A DNA stretch of 64,000 nt, taken from assembly GCA_001898225.1 (NCBI GenBank), contig MKTJ01000037.1, positions 29,003 through 93,002 on the forward strand, given 5' to 3'. Made by a program: the position numbers and the translations under genes. The notes under the pieces were generated by a model, which saw only the letters and a list, made by a program, of their open reading frames with translations, ran no database searches and had not been told where the DNA came from. This document shows, one piece after another, positions 42,027 through 51,032 of the stretch (position 1 is the first letter of the stretch; every line of letters begins with the position of its first letter). Origin of the DNA: Chloroflexi bacterium 54-19. GTDB lineage: Bacteria > Chloroflexota > Chloroflexia > Chloroheliales > Chloroheliaceae.

Positions 42027-42557
42027 TTATTTCCGGTTAGAATCTGACATGAAAGCCCAATCTTCCAACCAGTTTTGAAACGAAGATGTTTCCTCCGTCA
42101 GGACCACTTCCAGGGTTTCTCTTTCTCCCTCTTCATCAAAAAAATCAAGCTTAATCGAGACAACCGGGCTATTGTACCGACTGGTATCGAGGCAAAACAC
42201 CGTGTCGTTGCCGCCAGCCTCACAGATGGGTAACAAGCCGTCCGGCCAGTCCCGTTCAAAGGGCAATTCCTCTTTGAATTTGCGGTACAGTTCTACCAGA
42301 TTCTCACCATCGTTATTGTTAGCGGTCCACCCCTCTTCCAGCCCGATAATCCGGTCGTAGGGGCCAAACCCACCGTTCGCTACCTCAGTGTAGAGTAATT
42401 TTAGCAACTCAGGCAAAGAAAATCCCAATTCACGCTCTGCCGCTTGGACCTCTGCCATGGAAACCGGCGGGTAGTCGGCCTCAAAAGCATCTTCGATGGT
42501 TTCGGCGGCTATTATTTGTCTTATTTTTGCAAGAAGCACCCCGGTTTTTTCGTCCAT
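42027..42557 (-). CDS. SMI1/KNR4 family protein, copy 1
   Basis: A 176-residue protein of the SMI1/KNR4 fold. The conserved opening is PPVSMAEVQAAERELGFSLP (about residues 30-49), then ELLKLLYTEVANGGFGPYDR and EEGWTANN. Members include immunity proteins against bacterial toxins as well as general regulators. The neighbouring gene (42613-43143) is a close paralogue. There is no toxin, Rhs or secretion gene in this window, so an immunity role cannot be shown. The C-terminus LEDWAFMSDSNRK parallels that of the paralogue. Confidence 0.82.
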   Translation of the reverse strand: MDEKTGVLLAKIRQIIAAETIEDAFEADYPPVSMAEVQAAERELGFSLPELLKLLYTEVANGGFGPYDRIIGLEEGWTANNNDGENLVELYRKFKEELPFERDWPDGLLPICEAGGNDTVFCLDTSRYNSPVVSIKLDFFDEEGERETLEVVLTEETSSFQNWLEDWAFMSDSNRK

Positions 42558-42612
42558 GTCTTTTCAAAGCTTTCCGGTTAAAAATTTAACGTACTAACTA
42601 AATTTGCTAGAA

Positions 42613-43143
42613 CTATTTCCGGTTGGGGTGCGGTTTGAAAGCCCAGATTTCGAGCCACCTTTGAAAAGTAGAAGATTCGCGCCGGAGGTTAATCTGCCAG
42701 CCCACCTCCGGCACCCCGCCCGACCCCAGGCTGTACTCGAAACTTATTACCGGGCTTTCCTCTCTGCTGCAATCGAGACAGATTAGCCCCGCGCCGTCCT
42801 CGCAAATCGGCAGGAGTTCGCCCGGCCAGCGCCAGTTCGGCAGGTCGGGAATTTCGTCCTGGGCTTCCTCGTAGGTCTCGACCAGCGTTTTACCTTCGCC
42901 GTTTCGGGTGGCCCAACCCTCCTGCAAGCCAAGAATCCCCTCGTAAGGACCAAAGCCGCCATTGGCAACCTCGGTATAGAGCGTTTTTAACAGTTCGGGT
43001 AAGCGGAACCCCAACCGGCCCTCGGCCCGGCGGATTTCGGTGGCGCTGACAGGCGGAAATTCGGGAGCGTCAGGGTCGTCGAGCCGGTCTTCGGCGATTC
43101 TCTCTTTGATGCGGGCAATAAGGGCCGCAGTCTTTTCATCCAT
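42613..43143 (-). CDS. SMI1/KNR4 family protein, copy 2 (tandem paralogue)
   Basis: A 176-residue protein of exactly the same length as the 42027-42557 gene, and alignable by eye along its length: FPPVSATEIRRAEGRLGFRL against YPPVSMAEVQAAERELGFSL, then ELLKTLYTEVANGGFGPY in both. The middle regions diverge more (CLDCSREESPVIS here, CLDTSRYNSPVVS there). It looks like a recent tandem duplication with 55 bases between copies. The same caveat about function applies; diversification of paired immunity-like proteins is a common pattern. Confidence 0.82.
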   Translation of the reverse strand: MDEKTAALIARIKERIAEDRLDDPDAPEFPPVSATEIRRAEGRLGFRLPELLKTLYTEVANGGFGPYEGILGLQEGWATRNGEGKTLVETYEEAQDEIPDLPNWRWPGELLPICEDGAGLICLDCSREESPVISFEYSLGSGGVPEVGWQINLRRESSTFQRWLEIWAFKPHPNRK

Positions 43144-43210
43144 GCTTAAAATTATCTCGCTATTTTCAAGTTTTCTAAAAATCCCTGTTCGTTGAATTAT
43201 AGCGGATTTT

Positions 43211-44101
43211 TCAGGCCGGGTGTTTGTTTGCAGCCGGGTTTATCTCGCGCCGGTCGAGTGGCAGACCGCCCCCTTCTTCAGGCTGGCAGTACGGACAGAA
43301 CCACGTCATGCGCTTGCCGAGCCCTTGCCGGACCATTTTTATAGGCGTGCCGCAGACATAGCACGGTTTGGTGCGCCGCCGGTAGACGTAACCGAGGGTA
43401 TTGCCGTGAACTTCCTCTGGTAAGAGTTCGGGGGGCAGGAAGGCCCGTAAGAAACTCCCCTGCTCGTAGGAACGTTGGATGAGTTCCAGGCTATAGCGGA
43501 TAAAATCCTCAAACTCGGCCTTGCTGAGACTACCCGCCGGACGCTGGGGATGCAGCCCGGCCTGGAATAGTATCTCCGACTTTAGAATGTTCCCTATACC
43601 CGCCACGATAAACTGGTCCATAATCGCCTCGCCCAGTTCACGGTCGCGGTTTTCGGGAAGCTGCAAACGTCGCCAGACCTCCCCGGCGTCGAAGGTGGGT
43701 GAAAGCAGGTCCGGCCCCATCGCGGCGGTTTTGTGCAGGGGCAACTGGCCCGGTGCCAGCAATTCGCAGACCGGGGCGTTAAAAAGGACTGCCACCGAAA
43801 CCGGCGTTTCCAGCACCAACCGGGCCAACCGGTCTTCCTTGGTCCAGGCTTCGCCGGGACGGTAGATATGCCAGCTTCCCCACATCAACATGTGGCTGTA
43901 AATGGAAAAACCGTTGGTTAAATCTATAAAGAGGTTCTTCCCGTGGGTCCTGACCGCTGTGACCGTCTGGTCCTGGATTTGTTCGGGCCAATTTTCCAGC
44001 CGGGCTTTTTTGTAGCGCGAACGGACGCCGGTAATGACCTGGCCTTCCAGGGCCACGCGTAACCGGTCGCCCATATTTTTGATGCTCGGTCCTTCTGGCA
44101 A
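43211..44101 (-). CDS. Fpg/Nei family DNA glycosylase
   Basis: A 296-residue base-excision repair enzyme. It begins MPEGPSI, giving the catalytic N-terminal Pro2 and Glu3; the N-terminal domain has THGKNLFIDL with the conserved Lys (about residues 48-57). A helix-two-turns-helix region with QFIVAGIGNILKSEILF follows (about 165-181). A C-terminal zinc finger has CYVC and CPYC pairs (about 248-274). The family removes oxidised bases. The GNILKSE motif and opening are closer to endonuclease VIII than to Fpg, but I would not choose between them. Confidence 0.9.
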   Translation of the reverse strand: MPEGPSIKNMGDRLRVALEGQVITGVRSRYKKARLENWPEQIQDQTVTAVRTHGKNLFIDLTNGFSIYSHMLMWGSWHIYRPGEAWTKEDRLARLVLETPVSVAVLFNAPVCELLAPGQLPLHKTAAMGPDLLSPTFDAGEVWRRLQLPENRDRELGEAIMDQFIVAGIGNILKSEILFQAGLHPQRPAGSLSKAEFEDFIRYSLELIQRSYEQGSFLRAFLPPELLPEEVHGNTLGYVYRRRTKPCYVCGTPIKMVRQGLGKRMTWFCPYCQPEEGGGLPLDRREINPAANKHPA

Positions 44102-44250
44102 AATTCCTCCTTTGCTCCATTAAACGTTTTTGGAAAGTTATAAGAGCATCGGATATGCCAGATACGGGCGCTATATGCTATGATTATGCAAGCTTCACAA
44201 TCACGCATTGGTTCAAGTTAGCGGGTAAATTTAAGAGGGAGAAAAGGTCA

Positions 44251-45240
44251 ATGGCAGAATCTTTCCGGGCTTTCGTGGTCAACAAAACCGAAGACGCTTT
44301 CGAAGCCGGGGTCAAGGAATTAACCAGGGAAAATTTGCCCGATGGAGAGGTTTTAATCCGGGTCGTTTACTCCGGCTTAAACTACAAAGACGGCCTTGCC
44401 AGCACCCCCAACGGCCAGGTCGTGCGTAAATATCCCTTCGTGCCTGGCATTGACCTGGCCGGGCGAGTGGTCGAATCGACCGACAAAAAGTTCCGTGAAA
44501 ACGACGAGGTCATAGTAACCAGCTACGGCCTGGGGGTTTCGCACTATGGCGGTTTTAGCGAATACGCCCGCGTCCCGGCAGCCTGGGTGGTGCCGTTGCC
44601 GCGCAGCCTGAGTTTGCGGGAAGCCATGACTCTCGGCACCGCCGGGTTTACCGCCGCCCTGGCAATCCACAAACTGGAAGTAAACGGCCTCAAACCTGAA
44701 AACGGCCCGGTCCTGATTACCGGGGCGACCGGCGGGGTCGGCAGTCACGCCATCAGCATGCTTTCGAACCTCGGCTATACTGTTGCCGCCAGCACCGGTA
44801 AGGAAACCGAACACGATTATTTGCGGGGCCTGGGCGCTTCGGAGATTTTAAGTCGTGAGGAAGTTTCGGCGGAAGGCAAGCCGCTGGATAAAGAACGCTG
44901 GGCCGGATCGGTCGATGCTGTTGGCGGCAATACCCTGGCCTACCTCACCCGCACGACCAAATACGGTGGCTCTATCGCCTCTATAGGCAATACCGGGGGA
45001 CCAAAATTTACCGCCACGGTCTTTCCCTTCATCCTGCGGGGTATCAACCTTCTTGGTATTGATTCGGTGGCGTGCCCGATGGATTTGCGCCTGAATTTGT
45101 GGAACCGCCTGGCGAACGACCTCAAACCTAAAAATCTGGCCTGGACGGTCGAGCGCGAAATAGGGCTGGACGATTTGCCTGAAGCCACCGGCCAGATACT
45201 CGCCGGGAAGGTCCGGGGCCGCCTCCTGATAAAACCCTGA
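44251..45240 (+). CDS. YhdH/AcuI-type NADPH:quinone oxidoreductase (MDR superfamily)
   Basis: A 329-residue protein if it starts at ATG 44251, which has AGAGGGAGAAAAGG just upstream. An in-frame ATG at 44155 exists but lies beyond the ribosome site, so I reject it. The Rossmann motif GATGGVGSHAISML is near residues 153-166. The NYKDGLASTPNG (about 46-57) and PGIDLAGRV (about 65-73) segments are typical of YhdH/AcuI, which reduces acryloyl-CoA or quinones with NADPH. It is divergent to the DNA glycosylase and stands alone. Confidence 0.9.
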   Translation: MAESFRAFVVNKTEDAFEAGVKELTRENLPDGEVLIRVVYSGLNYKDGLASTPNGQVVRKYPFVPGIDLAGRVVESTDKKFRENDEVIVTSYGLGVSHYGGFSEYARVPAAWVVPLPRSLSLREAMTLGTAGFTAALAIHKLEVNGLKPENGPVLITGATGGVGSHAISMLSNLGYTVAASTGKETEHDYLRGLGASEILSREEVSAEGKPLDKERWAGSVDAVGGNTLAYLTRTTKYGGSIASIGNTGGPKFTATVFPFILRGINLLGIDSVACPMDLRLNLWNRLANDLKPKNLAWTVEREIGLDDLPEATGQILAGKVRGRLLIKP

Positions 45241-45365
45241 TAAATTTGTGGTAAAAAGCTTGGGTATCATTTCTCAAAAATTATGATACTCAAGTTCTTT
45301 TTGCTTCCACGGACCCCCACATTACATATCCCTATCCAAAATTGATGATAATAAAGGAAAAGATT

Positions 45366-45420
45366 TCAAAAAGAGTACCAAGGTACGGGTGCAAAAATCA
45401 CCTGGGTTGGTTACTATAAT
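45366..45420 (+). repeat. Leader segment duplicated with the GT-C genes, copy 1
   Basis: A segment with GGTGCAAAAATCACCTGGG and TTGGTTACTATAAT, closely matching 46873-46926 upstream of the second paralogue. TATAAT at 45415-45420 could be a -10 element. The duplication therefore includes the regulatory region. Confidence 0.5.
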
Positions 45421-45515
45421 TCCAGCATCTTTACTGTTACTTTTACCTGGCATCCTGACCTTGTTTGTCTATTTATCGTCTTACTTATAACTTTTAGGCC
45501 CTGGATTCTTTTTCA

Positions 45516-46850
45516 ATGCTCGCTTTTACCAAACGCCTTGAAAGCAAAATCAATATCGCCGAAAAAACCCAGACCTTAATCGGTTTCTTCGTCACTATAA
45601 CCCTGATTTTAACCATCGCCTATTTTACCTTCGGCACTTACCGGGATTGGTCTTATAAAGTTGAGGCTGACGGGAAATATTATTACCATTACCTGGTCTC
45701 GCTGGTTTACGACCACGACATAGATTTCACCAACAACTATGCCGCTCCCAAGCCCGAATGGATGCGCCTCTTGCTCGACCCTTACGGCCAGCACCGCTAC
45801 ACTAACCCGGTGAATGGCGCCCCCTCGAACCTGTGGACGGTCGGCCCGGCTATTTTGTGGTTCCCCTTTCACGTAGTCGCCTGGGCCAGCGGCAGTCTCA
45901 TCAATTTGCTCTTTCACGCCGGGGTAGACCTCGACCCCTGGGGTTTGTACATGCAGTACGGCACTATGATTGCCGCCGTGGTCTACTGTTTGCTGGCGCT
46001 CTGGCTTGTTTACCTGCTCTTAAAAAATTATTTCGGGTTCAAAGCTATCCTGGGAGGCTTGGCCCTGCTCCTTTTCGCTACCAACCTGGTCTACTACAGC
46101 ACCATGGAAGTTTCGATGAGCCATGTCTACGATTTCTTTAGCATGGTCTTATTCATTTTCTGTTTGAAGCGGGTCAGCGATAACCTGGGGAACACCTTCC
46201 AGTTTGGCATCTTAGGCGCGGCGGCAGGGCTGCATACCCTGGTCCGGACCCAGAACGTCGTTACCATCGGCATTTTTGGGCTTTTCCTGGGCTACCTGCT
46301 GCTTCGAGAGCGGCAAATCGCCTGGAAACTTCGGCTGCTAAACTACCTTCTTTTCGGGGCGGTCTATTTCTTCAGTTGTATTCCACTCTTTCTCATCAAC
46401 AACTACCTTTTCAATAATCCCATCACGATTCCGCAGGGGGATGGTTTTCTAAAAGCCCCGCATATCTTCGAACTTTTTTTCTCGGACCATAACGGGATGT
46501 TTTATTACAACCCGGTCCTGCTAGTCGGTTTATTAAGCGCGCTCTGGCTGCTCTGGCGGAGTTGGCGCACCCGGAACCCCCAGGGTTGGTGGCTTGTCGC
46601 TTTCCTGGCGGCATTCATGGCCCAGGTGGTGATAAACGCCGCGGCCTTTGATTGGTGGGGCGCCGACGCTACCGGGCAGCGCCGCCTGATTGGCAGCTAT
46701 TTTATCTTCGCGGTCGGTCTGACCAACGTTTTCGAGAAAATGGGAGAATGGAAAAGCACGCCCCGGCTCCTGGGCAAAATTGTTTTGTGGGCCCTGGTCC
46801 CGCTAAACTTGTTCTTTATTTACCAGTATGTCTTTGTCTGGAATTATTAA
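45516..46850 (+). CDS. Multi-pass GT-C-like membrane protein, copy 1
   Basis: A 444-residue integral membrane protein with about ten helices. After the first helix it reads SYKVEADGKYYYHYLVSLVY (about residues 48-67), then DHDIDFTNNY, the acidic first outer loop typical of GT-C polyprenyl-sugar-dependent transferases. NAVDWWGADATGQRRLIG-like residues occur near 375-400. I cannot name the substrate. It is followed by a near-copy gene with a duplicated leader. No ribosome-binding site stands out. Confidence 0.7.
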   Translation: MLAFTKRLESKINIAEKTQTLIGFFVTITLILTIAYFTFGTYRDWSYKVEADGKYYYHYLVSLVYDHDIDFTNNYAAPKPEWMRLLLDPYGQHRYTNPVNGAPSNLWTVGPAILWFPFHVVAWASGSLINLLFHAGVDLDPWGLYMQYGTMIAAVVYCLLALWLVYLLLKNYFGFKAILGGLALLLFATNLVYYSTMEVSMSHVYDFFSMVLFIFCLKRVSDNLGNTFQFGILGAAAGLHTLVRTQNVVTIGIFGLFLGYLLLRERQIAWKLRLLNYLLFGAVYFFSCIPLFLINNYLFNNPITIPQGDGFLKAPHIFELFFSDHNGMFYYNPVLLVGLLSALWLLWRSWRTRNPQGWWLVAFLAAFMAQVVINAAAFDWWGADATGQRRLIGSYFIFAVGLTNVFEKMGEWKSTPRLLGKIVLWALVPLNLFFIYQYVFVWNY

Positions 46851-46872
46851 ATCTGGATTTGGGCTTAAATAT

Positions 46873-46926
46873 CGAAAAAGTAGCAAAGTCCAGGTGCAAA
46901 AATTGCCGGGGTTGGTTAATATAGGG
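46873..46926 (+). repeat. Leader segment duplicated with the GT-C genes, copy 2
   Basis: GGTGCAAAAATTGCCGGGG followed by TTGGTTAATATAGGG, matching the copy at 45366-45420. It lies in the 125-base gap before the second gene. Confidence 0.5.
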
Positions 46927-46975
46927 CTGTCACCACTGACCTGTAATTCCCGGTTATACCTGGCCCATTTCTGAT

Positions 46976-48310
46976 ATGGTAACTGCAAACGAAGGTTTGG
47001 ACCGTAAAATCAAAATATCTAATAAAAGCCAGACCCTGATTGGTTTCTTTGCGACCCTCTTTATTATCCTGACCTTTGCCTATTTTGCCTTTGGTACCTA
47101 CCGGAACTGGTCTTATAAGGTCGAGTCGGACGGGAAATATTATTACCACTTCCTGGTCTCGCTGGTTTACGACCACGACATAAATTTTACAAATAATTAT
47201 CTTACGCCCAAGCCGGACTGGATGCGCCTCCCGATTGACCCCTACGGCCAGCGCGCCCATATCAACCCGGTGAATGGCGCCCCCTCGAACCTGTGGACGG
47301 TCGGCCCGGCTATTTTGTGGTTCCCCTTTTTCCTGGTCACCTGGGTTTGCGGCAGCCTCATCAACCTGCTCTTTCATGCCGGGATAGACCTCGACCCCTG
47401 GGGTCTCTTTATCCAGTATGGGACAATGTACGCTGCCGTGGTCTATACTCTGCTGACCCTCTGGTTGGTCTACCTGCTTTTAAAAGACTATTTCAGCCTC
47501 AAAGCGATTCTACCGGCTTTAGCCTTGCTGCTTTTTGCTTCCAACCTGTTTTACTACAGCGTCATGGAAGTTTCGATGAGCCACGTCTACGACTTTTTCA
47601 GCCTGGTGCTGTTTGTCTATTGTTTCAAACGGGCCACCGATAACCTGGGTAATACCTTCCAGTTTGCTATTTTGGGGGCGGCGGCAGGGCTGCATACCCT
47701 GGTCCGCACCCAGAACGTCGTTACCATCGGCATTTTTGGGCTTTTCCTGGCTTATCTGCTCTTGCGGGACAGGGCGACCGCCTGGAACCTTCGACTGCTG
47801 AACTTCGTTCTTTTCGGGGCAGTCTATTTCTTTAGCTGCTTGCCCATCTTTTTAATCAACAACTACCTTTTCAACAACCCGCTTACGGTCCCGCAGGGAG
47901 CCGGGTTTTTATCCAGCCCGCACATCCTCGAAATCCTTTTTTCAACCCATAACGGCCTCTTTTTGCTCAACCCGGTCCTTTTCGTGGGTTTTTTGAGTTT
48001 TCTCTGGCTATTATGGCGAACATGGCGCACCAAAAATCCGCAAGGTTGGTGGCTTGTAACTTTGCTGGCGGCTTTCTTCGCCCAGGTTATAATAAATTCG
48101 TCGGCGGAGGACTGGTGGGGCGGTGATTCTTTCGGGCAGCGCCGTTTAATCGGTAGCTTCTTAATTTTCGCCATCGGTCTGACCAATGCCTTTGAGAAAA
48201 TAGCGACATTAAAAAGCGCCCCCCGGCTTTTGAGTAAAACCGTCCTCTGGGCGCTGGTGCCGCTAAACCTGTTTTTGATGTACCAGTTTGTCTTTGTCTG
48301 GGATTACTAA
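46976..48310 (+). CDS. Multi-pass GT-C-like membrane protein, copy 2 (tandem paralogue)
   Basis: A 444-residue protein, exactly as long as copy 1 and closely similar over its whole length, including SYKVESDGKYYYHFLVSLVY and the NNYLTPKPDWMRLP outer loop. Differences are scattered single residues plus a freer N-terminus, as expected after duplication and drift rather than frameshift. It probably arose by tandem duplication together with the upstream leader. Two copies of a membrane sugar transferase may modify different positions of the same polymer. Confidence 0.7.
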   Translation: MVTANEGLDRKIKISNKSQTLIGFFATLFIILTFAYFAFGTYRNWSYKVESDGKYYYHFLVSLVYDHDINFTNNYLTPKPDWMRLPIDPYGQRAHINPVNGAPSNLWTVGPAILWFPFFLVTWVCGSLINLLFHAGIDLDPWGLFIQYGTMYAAVVYTLLTLWLVYLLLKDYFSLKAILPALALLLFASNLFYYSVMEVSMSHVYDFFSLVLFVYCFKRATDNLGNTFQFAILGAAAGLHTLVRTQNVVTIGIFGLFLAYLLLRDRATAWNLRLLNFVLFGAVYFFSCLPIFLINNYLFNNPLTVPQGAGFLSSPHILEILFSTHNGLFLLNPVLFVGFLSFLWLLWRTWRTKNPQGWWLVTLLAAFFAQVIINSSAEDWWGGDSFGQRRLIGSFLIFAIGLTNAFEKIATLKSAPRLLSKTVLWALVPLNLFLMYQFVFVWDY

Positions 48311-48313
48311 CCG

Positions 48314-48407
48314 TATTGTCATTCTGTAGCTCTGCCCCACACCCGAAGGGCGTCTCCGGTCCGTTGGACAATATCACAATCCTAAATGCGCGGAATCGAA
48401 ACTCCTG
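48314..48407. repeat. Dispersed palindromic repeat, copy B
   Basis: A relative of the 17842-17936 element: TATTGTCATTCTGTAGCTCT, the shared CGGTCCGTTGGACA, and GGAATCGAAACTCCTGGAC. The central hairpin is degraded. It lies between two convergent genes. Confidence 0.5.
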
Positions 48408-48409
48408 GA

Positions 48410-49387
48410 CTATTTTTGATTAAATTCGAGGTAATCAGCGAACTGTTCGGTGCTGATGGTGCGGTGCGCCTGGACTAACTTGCGGCGGCGCAGGGTGTCG
48501 GGGATAGCTTTGAGGGCGTCAAATTGCCCTTTCAGGCGGGCGCGTTCGGTTTTGAGCCGGATTTTCAGGAGCGATTGGAAAGCATATTTTAGCTGGGTAG
48601 CCACAATGGCCGGGAGATTGGACAAAAGGATACCACCCGGTAAATCTTTGAGGGCGACCACGATAAAATTGCGCCCGTTACGGTAACTGGCGAGAGTACC
48701 GCCGCCGGTCGCGCTCAGCCGGTGATAGACCAGGGCCTGGGGCTGGTAAAGACAGCGCAAACCCCGCAACCGCAGCCGCAGGTTCAAATCCACGTCTTCA
48801 CAGTACATCACCAGGCTTTCATCGAGAATCTTGCCGTCCGGGTTATCGGCGCGGACCGCGTCCAGGACTTCCCGTTTGAAAGCTACCGCGCACCCGCAGC
48901 CGCCAAAGACTTCTTCGGCCTGGTCGTACTGGCCTTTGTCTTCCTGCCAGACCCCCCGGTTGCCCGGCACCCCGTTAGCCTTGTAATAATCCCCGGTCGT
49001 GTGAAAGACGTTGCGGCGGTCGTAAAGCATTATCCGGCTGGCGACGCTGCTGATTTCGGGTCTTTCCCTGAAAGTCTGGTCAATCGCCGCCAACCAGCCC
49101 GGCGCGGCCTCGGCGTCGTTGTTGAACAACACCAGGACATTCCCCTGGGCCGCCTCGAAACCGTCGTTGCAGGCCCTGGCAAACTGGCCGTTTTTGGCCC
49201 GCACCAGCAGCTTTACCCAGGGGTAATTTTCTCGCACCAGCGCGACCGAGCCGTCGGTGCTGGCGTCGTCCACCACGATAGTTTCGAGCGGTTGGAGGGT
49301 TTGGGCCTTGATTGAATCGAGACAGCCGCCCAGGAAACGCGCACCGTTATAATTCGGAATAATGATCGAATAGCTGAAATCACTCAA
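48410..49387 (-). CDS. GT2 family glycosyltransferase (rhamnosyltransferase-like)
   Basis: A 325-residue inverting glycosyltransferase. The GT2 motifs are SIIIPNYNGARFLGGCLDS (residues 7-25), VDDASTDGS (38-46) and LVLFNNDAE (85-93) in place of a plain DxD. Further on, YCEDVDLNLRLRLRGLRCLY (about 198-217) is the usual ED-D motif region. Such enzymes add rhamnose or other sugars in O-antigen or exopolysaccharide assembly. It overlaps the phosphatase gene upstream by eight bases. Confidence 0.9.
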   Translation of the reverse strand: MSDFSYSIIIPNYNGARFLGGCLDSIKAQTLQPLETIVVDDASTDGSVALVRENYPWVKLLVRAKNGQFARACNDGFEAAQGNVLVLFNNDAEAAPGWLAAIDQTFRERPEISSVASRIMLYDRRNVFHTTGDYYKANGVPGNRGVWQEDKGQYDQAEEVFGGCGCAVAFKREVLDAVRADNPDGKILDESLVMYCEDVDLNLRLRLRGLRCLYQPQALVYHRLSATGGGTLASYRNGRNFIVVALKDLPGGILLSNLPAIVATQLKYAFQSLLKIRLKTERARLKGQFDALKAIPDTLRRRKLVQAHRTISTEQFADYLEFNQK

Positions 49388-50123
49388 CCAAAGCCGCCTT
49401 CAAACTGTCCAGGTTGGCCTGGCTGACTCCACTGGCGCGCAGGTATTTTTCCGCCCCGCCGTAATTCTCGTCCAGGTATTTCAGGGTTTCGAGCATCGTC
49501 CGGGGGTCGCATGCGTTGTCCCGGTCGAACTTTTGCATGTCCTGGCCCCTTCCGATAGCTTCCTCGCGCCACATTTCGATTAAAGGGGCAATATACTGCC
49601 GGGTCAGGGCGTAATCGTCGGCGATAATACCGGGAGCCACGTTTGCCAGCGATAGGAGCAGCCCCGCGATGAGCCCGGTGCGGTCCTTCCCGGCGTGGCA
49701 GTGGAACAGGGCCGGTTGGTTTTCGGTTTCGGCCAGGATTTCGATTACCTGCCGGAACTCTTCTTTGCCGTCTTCCAGCAAATAAGTATAGAACTGGTAG
49801 AGGTGTTCGCGTTCTTCGGTGTTGGCTAAAATGACCGGGTTGATGAGCGAAACATTGTGATAGGTGACGCAGTCGTGTGAGGCGAAGCAATGGGTGAACA
49901 ACTTTACCTCGGCGTCGAAACGCAAATCCACGATGGTTTTGAGGCCCCAGTCAACAAGTTGCTGCCGGGCCGCTTCCGAGAGTTTGCCGATGTTGTCCGA
50001 GCGTAAGAACCGGCCCGACCGGGTCCGTTTGCCGTCGCGGGTCGGGTAATGGCCCAGGTCGCGCACATTGTAAACCCCTTCGAGCGGGAGTTGCCGGGAA
50101 AAAGCCGCGGGTCTGGATGTCAT
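49380..50123 (-). CDS. Tyrosine-protein phosphatase (Y_phosphatase3/LipA-type)
   Basis: A 247-residue phosphatase. The P-loop HCHAGKDRTGLIAG is at about residues 146-159, the C-x5-R signature with the AGKDRTG form of the LipA/MptpB group. The N-terminus LEGVYNVRDLGHYPTRDGK (about 14-32) is the family motif. These enzymes dephosphorylate phosphotyrosine or phosphoinositides. It overlaps the GT2 gene, so it may be co-transcribed with the sugar-transferase and rfbD genes and control polysaccharide output. Confidence 0.88.
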   Translation of the reverse strand: MTSRPAAFSRQLPLEGVYNVRDLGHYPTRDGKRTRSGRFLRSDNIGKLSEAARQQLVDWGLKTIVDLRFDAEVKLFTHCFASHDCVTYHNVSLINPVILANTEEREHLYQFYTYLLEDGKEEFRQVIEILAETENQPALFHCHAGKDRTGLIAGLLLSLANVAPGIIADDYALTRQYIAPLIEMWREEAIGRGQDMQKFDRDNACDPRTMLETLKYLDENYGGAEKYLRASGVSQANLDSLKAALVE

Positions 50124-50171
50124 TTTACTTTACCTTCCTTGCTATAATTCGCCTTTTTTACTGTCTCTCTT

Positions 50172-51032
50172 TTAAGATAAAGTGCCAATATATTCTTTCA
50201 GGGCTTCCTGCCAGGGCCGCAGACGGATACCCAGGTTGGTAGCGGCGGCAAAATTATGCAGGGCGCTCTGGTAAAGCGGCGGGGTAGGGCGGGGGAAATC
50301 GGCCAGCTTGGAAGGGGTCACTTTTACTTTGTCGCGTCCCGCCAGCCTGAAAATTTCCTGGGCAAATTCAAAGCGGCTGGCCGGGTTTTCGTTGGCGAGA
50401 TGGTAGAGGCCGTAAGCTTCGGTCTGAGCCAGTTCCCAGATAGCGGCGGCGAGGTCCGACGCATAAGTCGGGTTACTGACTTCATCGTCAACGACTGAGA
50501 CAGCCCCGCGTTCGTCGCCGAGTTGAATCATCCGGCGTACGAAGTTCAATTTACCTTCAGTCGGGCGCGGCCCAAAGACCCAGCTTGTCCGCACTATATA
50601 GTAGCGGTTAAGCAGTGTTTTGACATATTCCTCCCCCGCCAGCTTACTTCGGGCATAAATGCTCTCCGGGTTGGGGGTATCGTATTCGTAGTAGGGGGTC
50701 GGTTTGCGCCCGTCAAAGACAGTGTTGGTGCTGACATAGAGCAGGGCGGCGTCGTTCTGGGCCGCCGCCAGGGCTAGATTCTGGGTGCCGAGCGCGTTTA
50801 TACGATAGCAGGTTTCGGGGTCGCTTTCGGCCTGGTCGACATAGGTATAGGCGGCGGGGTGCAAAATCAGGTCGGGCCGGAAACTGCCGACCAGCCGCCG
50901 GACCAGCACCCGGTCGCAGATGTCACAGTTGTCGCGGGTCATTGTTTTGATTTCGTGGCCGCCCTCGGCCTGGAGCAAATTTACCAGGGCACTCCCGACC
51001 TGGCCGTTGGTCCCGGTTACTACTATCCGCAT
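50172..51032 (-). CDS. rfbD: dTDP-4-dehydrorhamnose reductase
   Basis: A 286-residue protein if it starts at ATG 51032, which has a strong GAGGAGG three to four bases ahead. An in-frame ATG at 51194 would add a 54-residue low-quality extension inside the upstream gene, so I reject it. The NAD motif VVTGTNGQVGSAL is at 4-16, HPAAYTYVDQAE is at about 62-73, and the active-site YARSKLAGE with Tyr and Lys is at about 119-127. It reduces dTDP-4-keto-rhamnose to dTDP-rhamnose. rfbA, B and C are not adjacent. It overlaps the ferredoxin gene stop by 10 bases. Confidence 0.9.
   Translation of the reverse strand: MRIVVTGTNGQVGSALVNLLQAEGGHEIKTMTRDNCDICDRVLVRRLVGSFRPDLILHPAAYTYVDQAESDPETCYRINALGTQNLALAAAQNDAALLYVSTNTVFDGRKPTPYYEYDTPNPESIYARSKLAGEEYVKTLLNRYYIVRTSWVFGPRPTEGKLNFVRRMIQLGDERGAVSVVDDEVSNPTYASDLAAAIWELAQTEAYGLYHLANENPASRFEFAQEIFRLAGRDKVKVTPSKLADFPRPTPPLYQSALHNFAAATNLGIRLRPWQEALKEYIGTLS

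Noticed and set aside
44155..44250. Longer start for the oxidoreductase
   Set aside because: The ATG at 44155 overlaps the divergent promoter region and lies upstream of the strong ribosome site that serves 44251.
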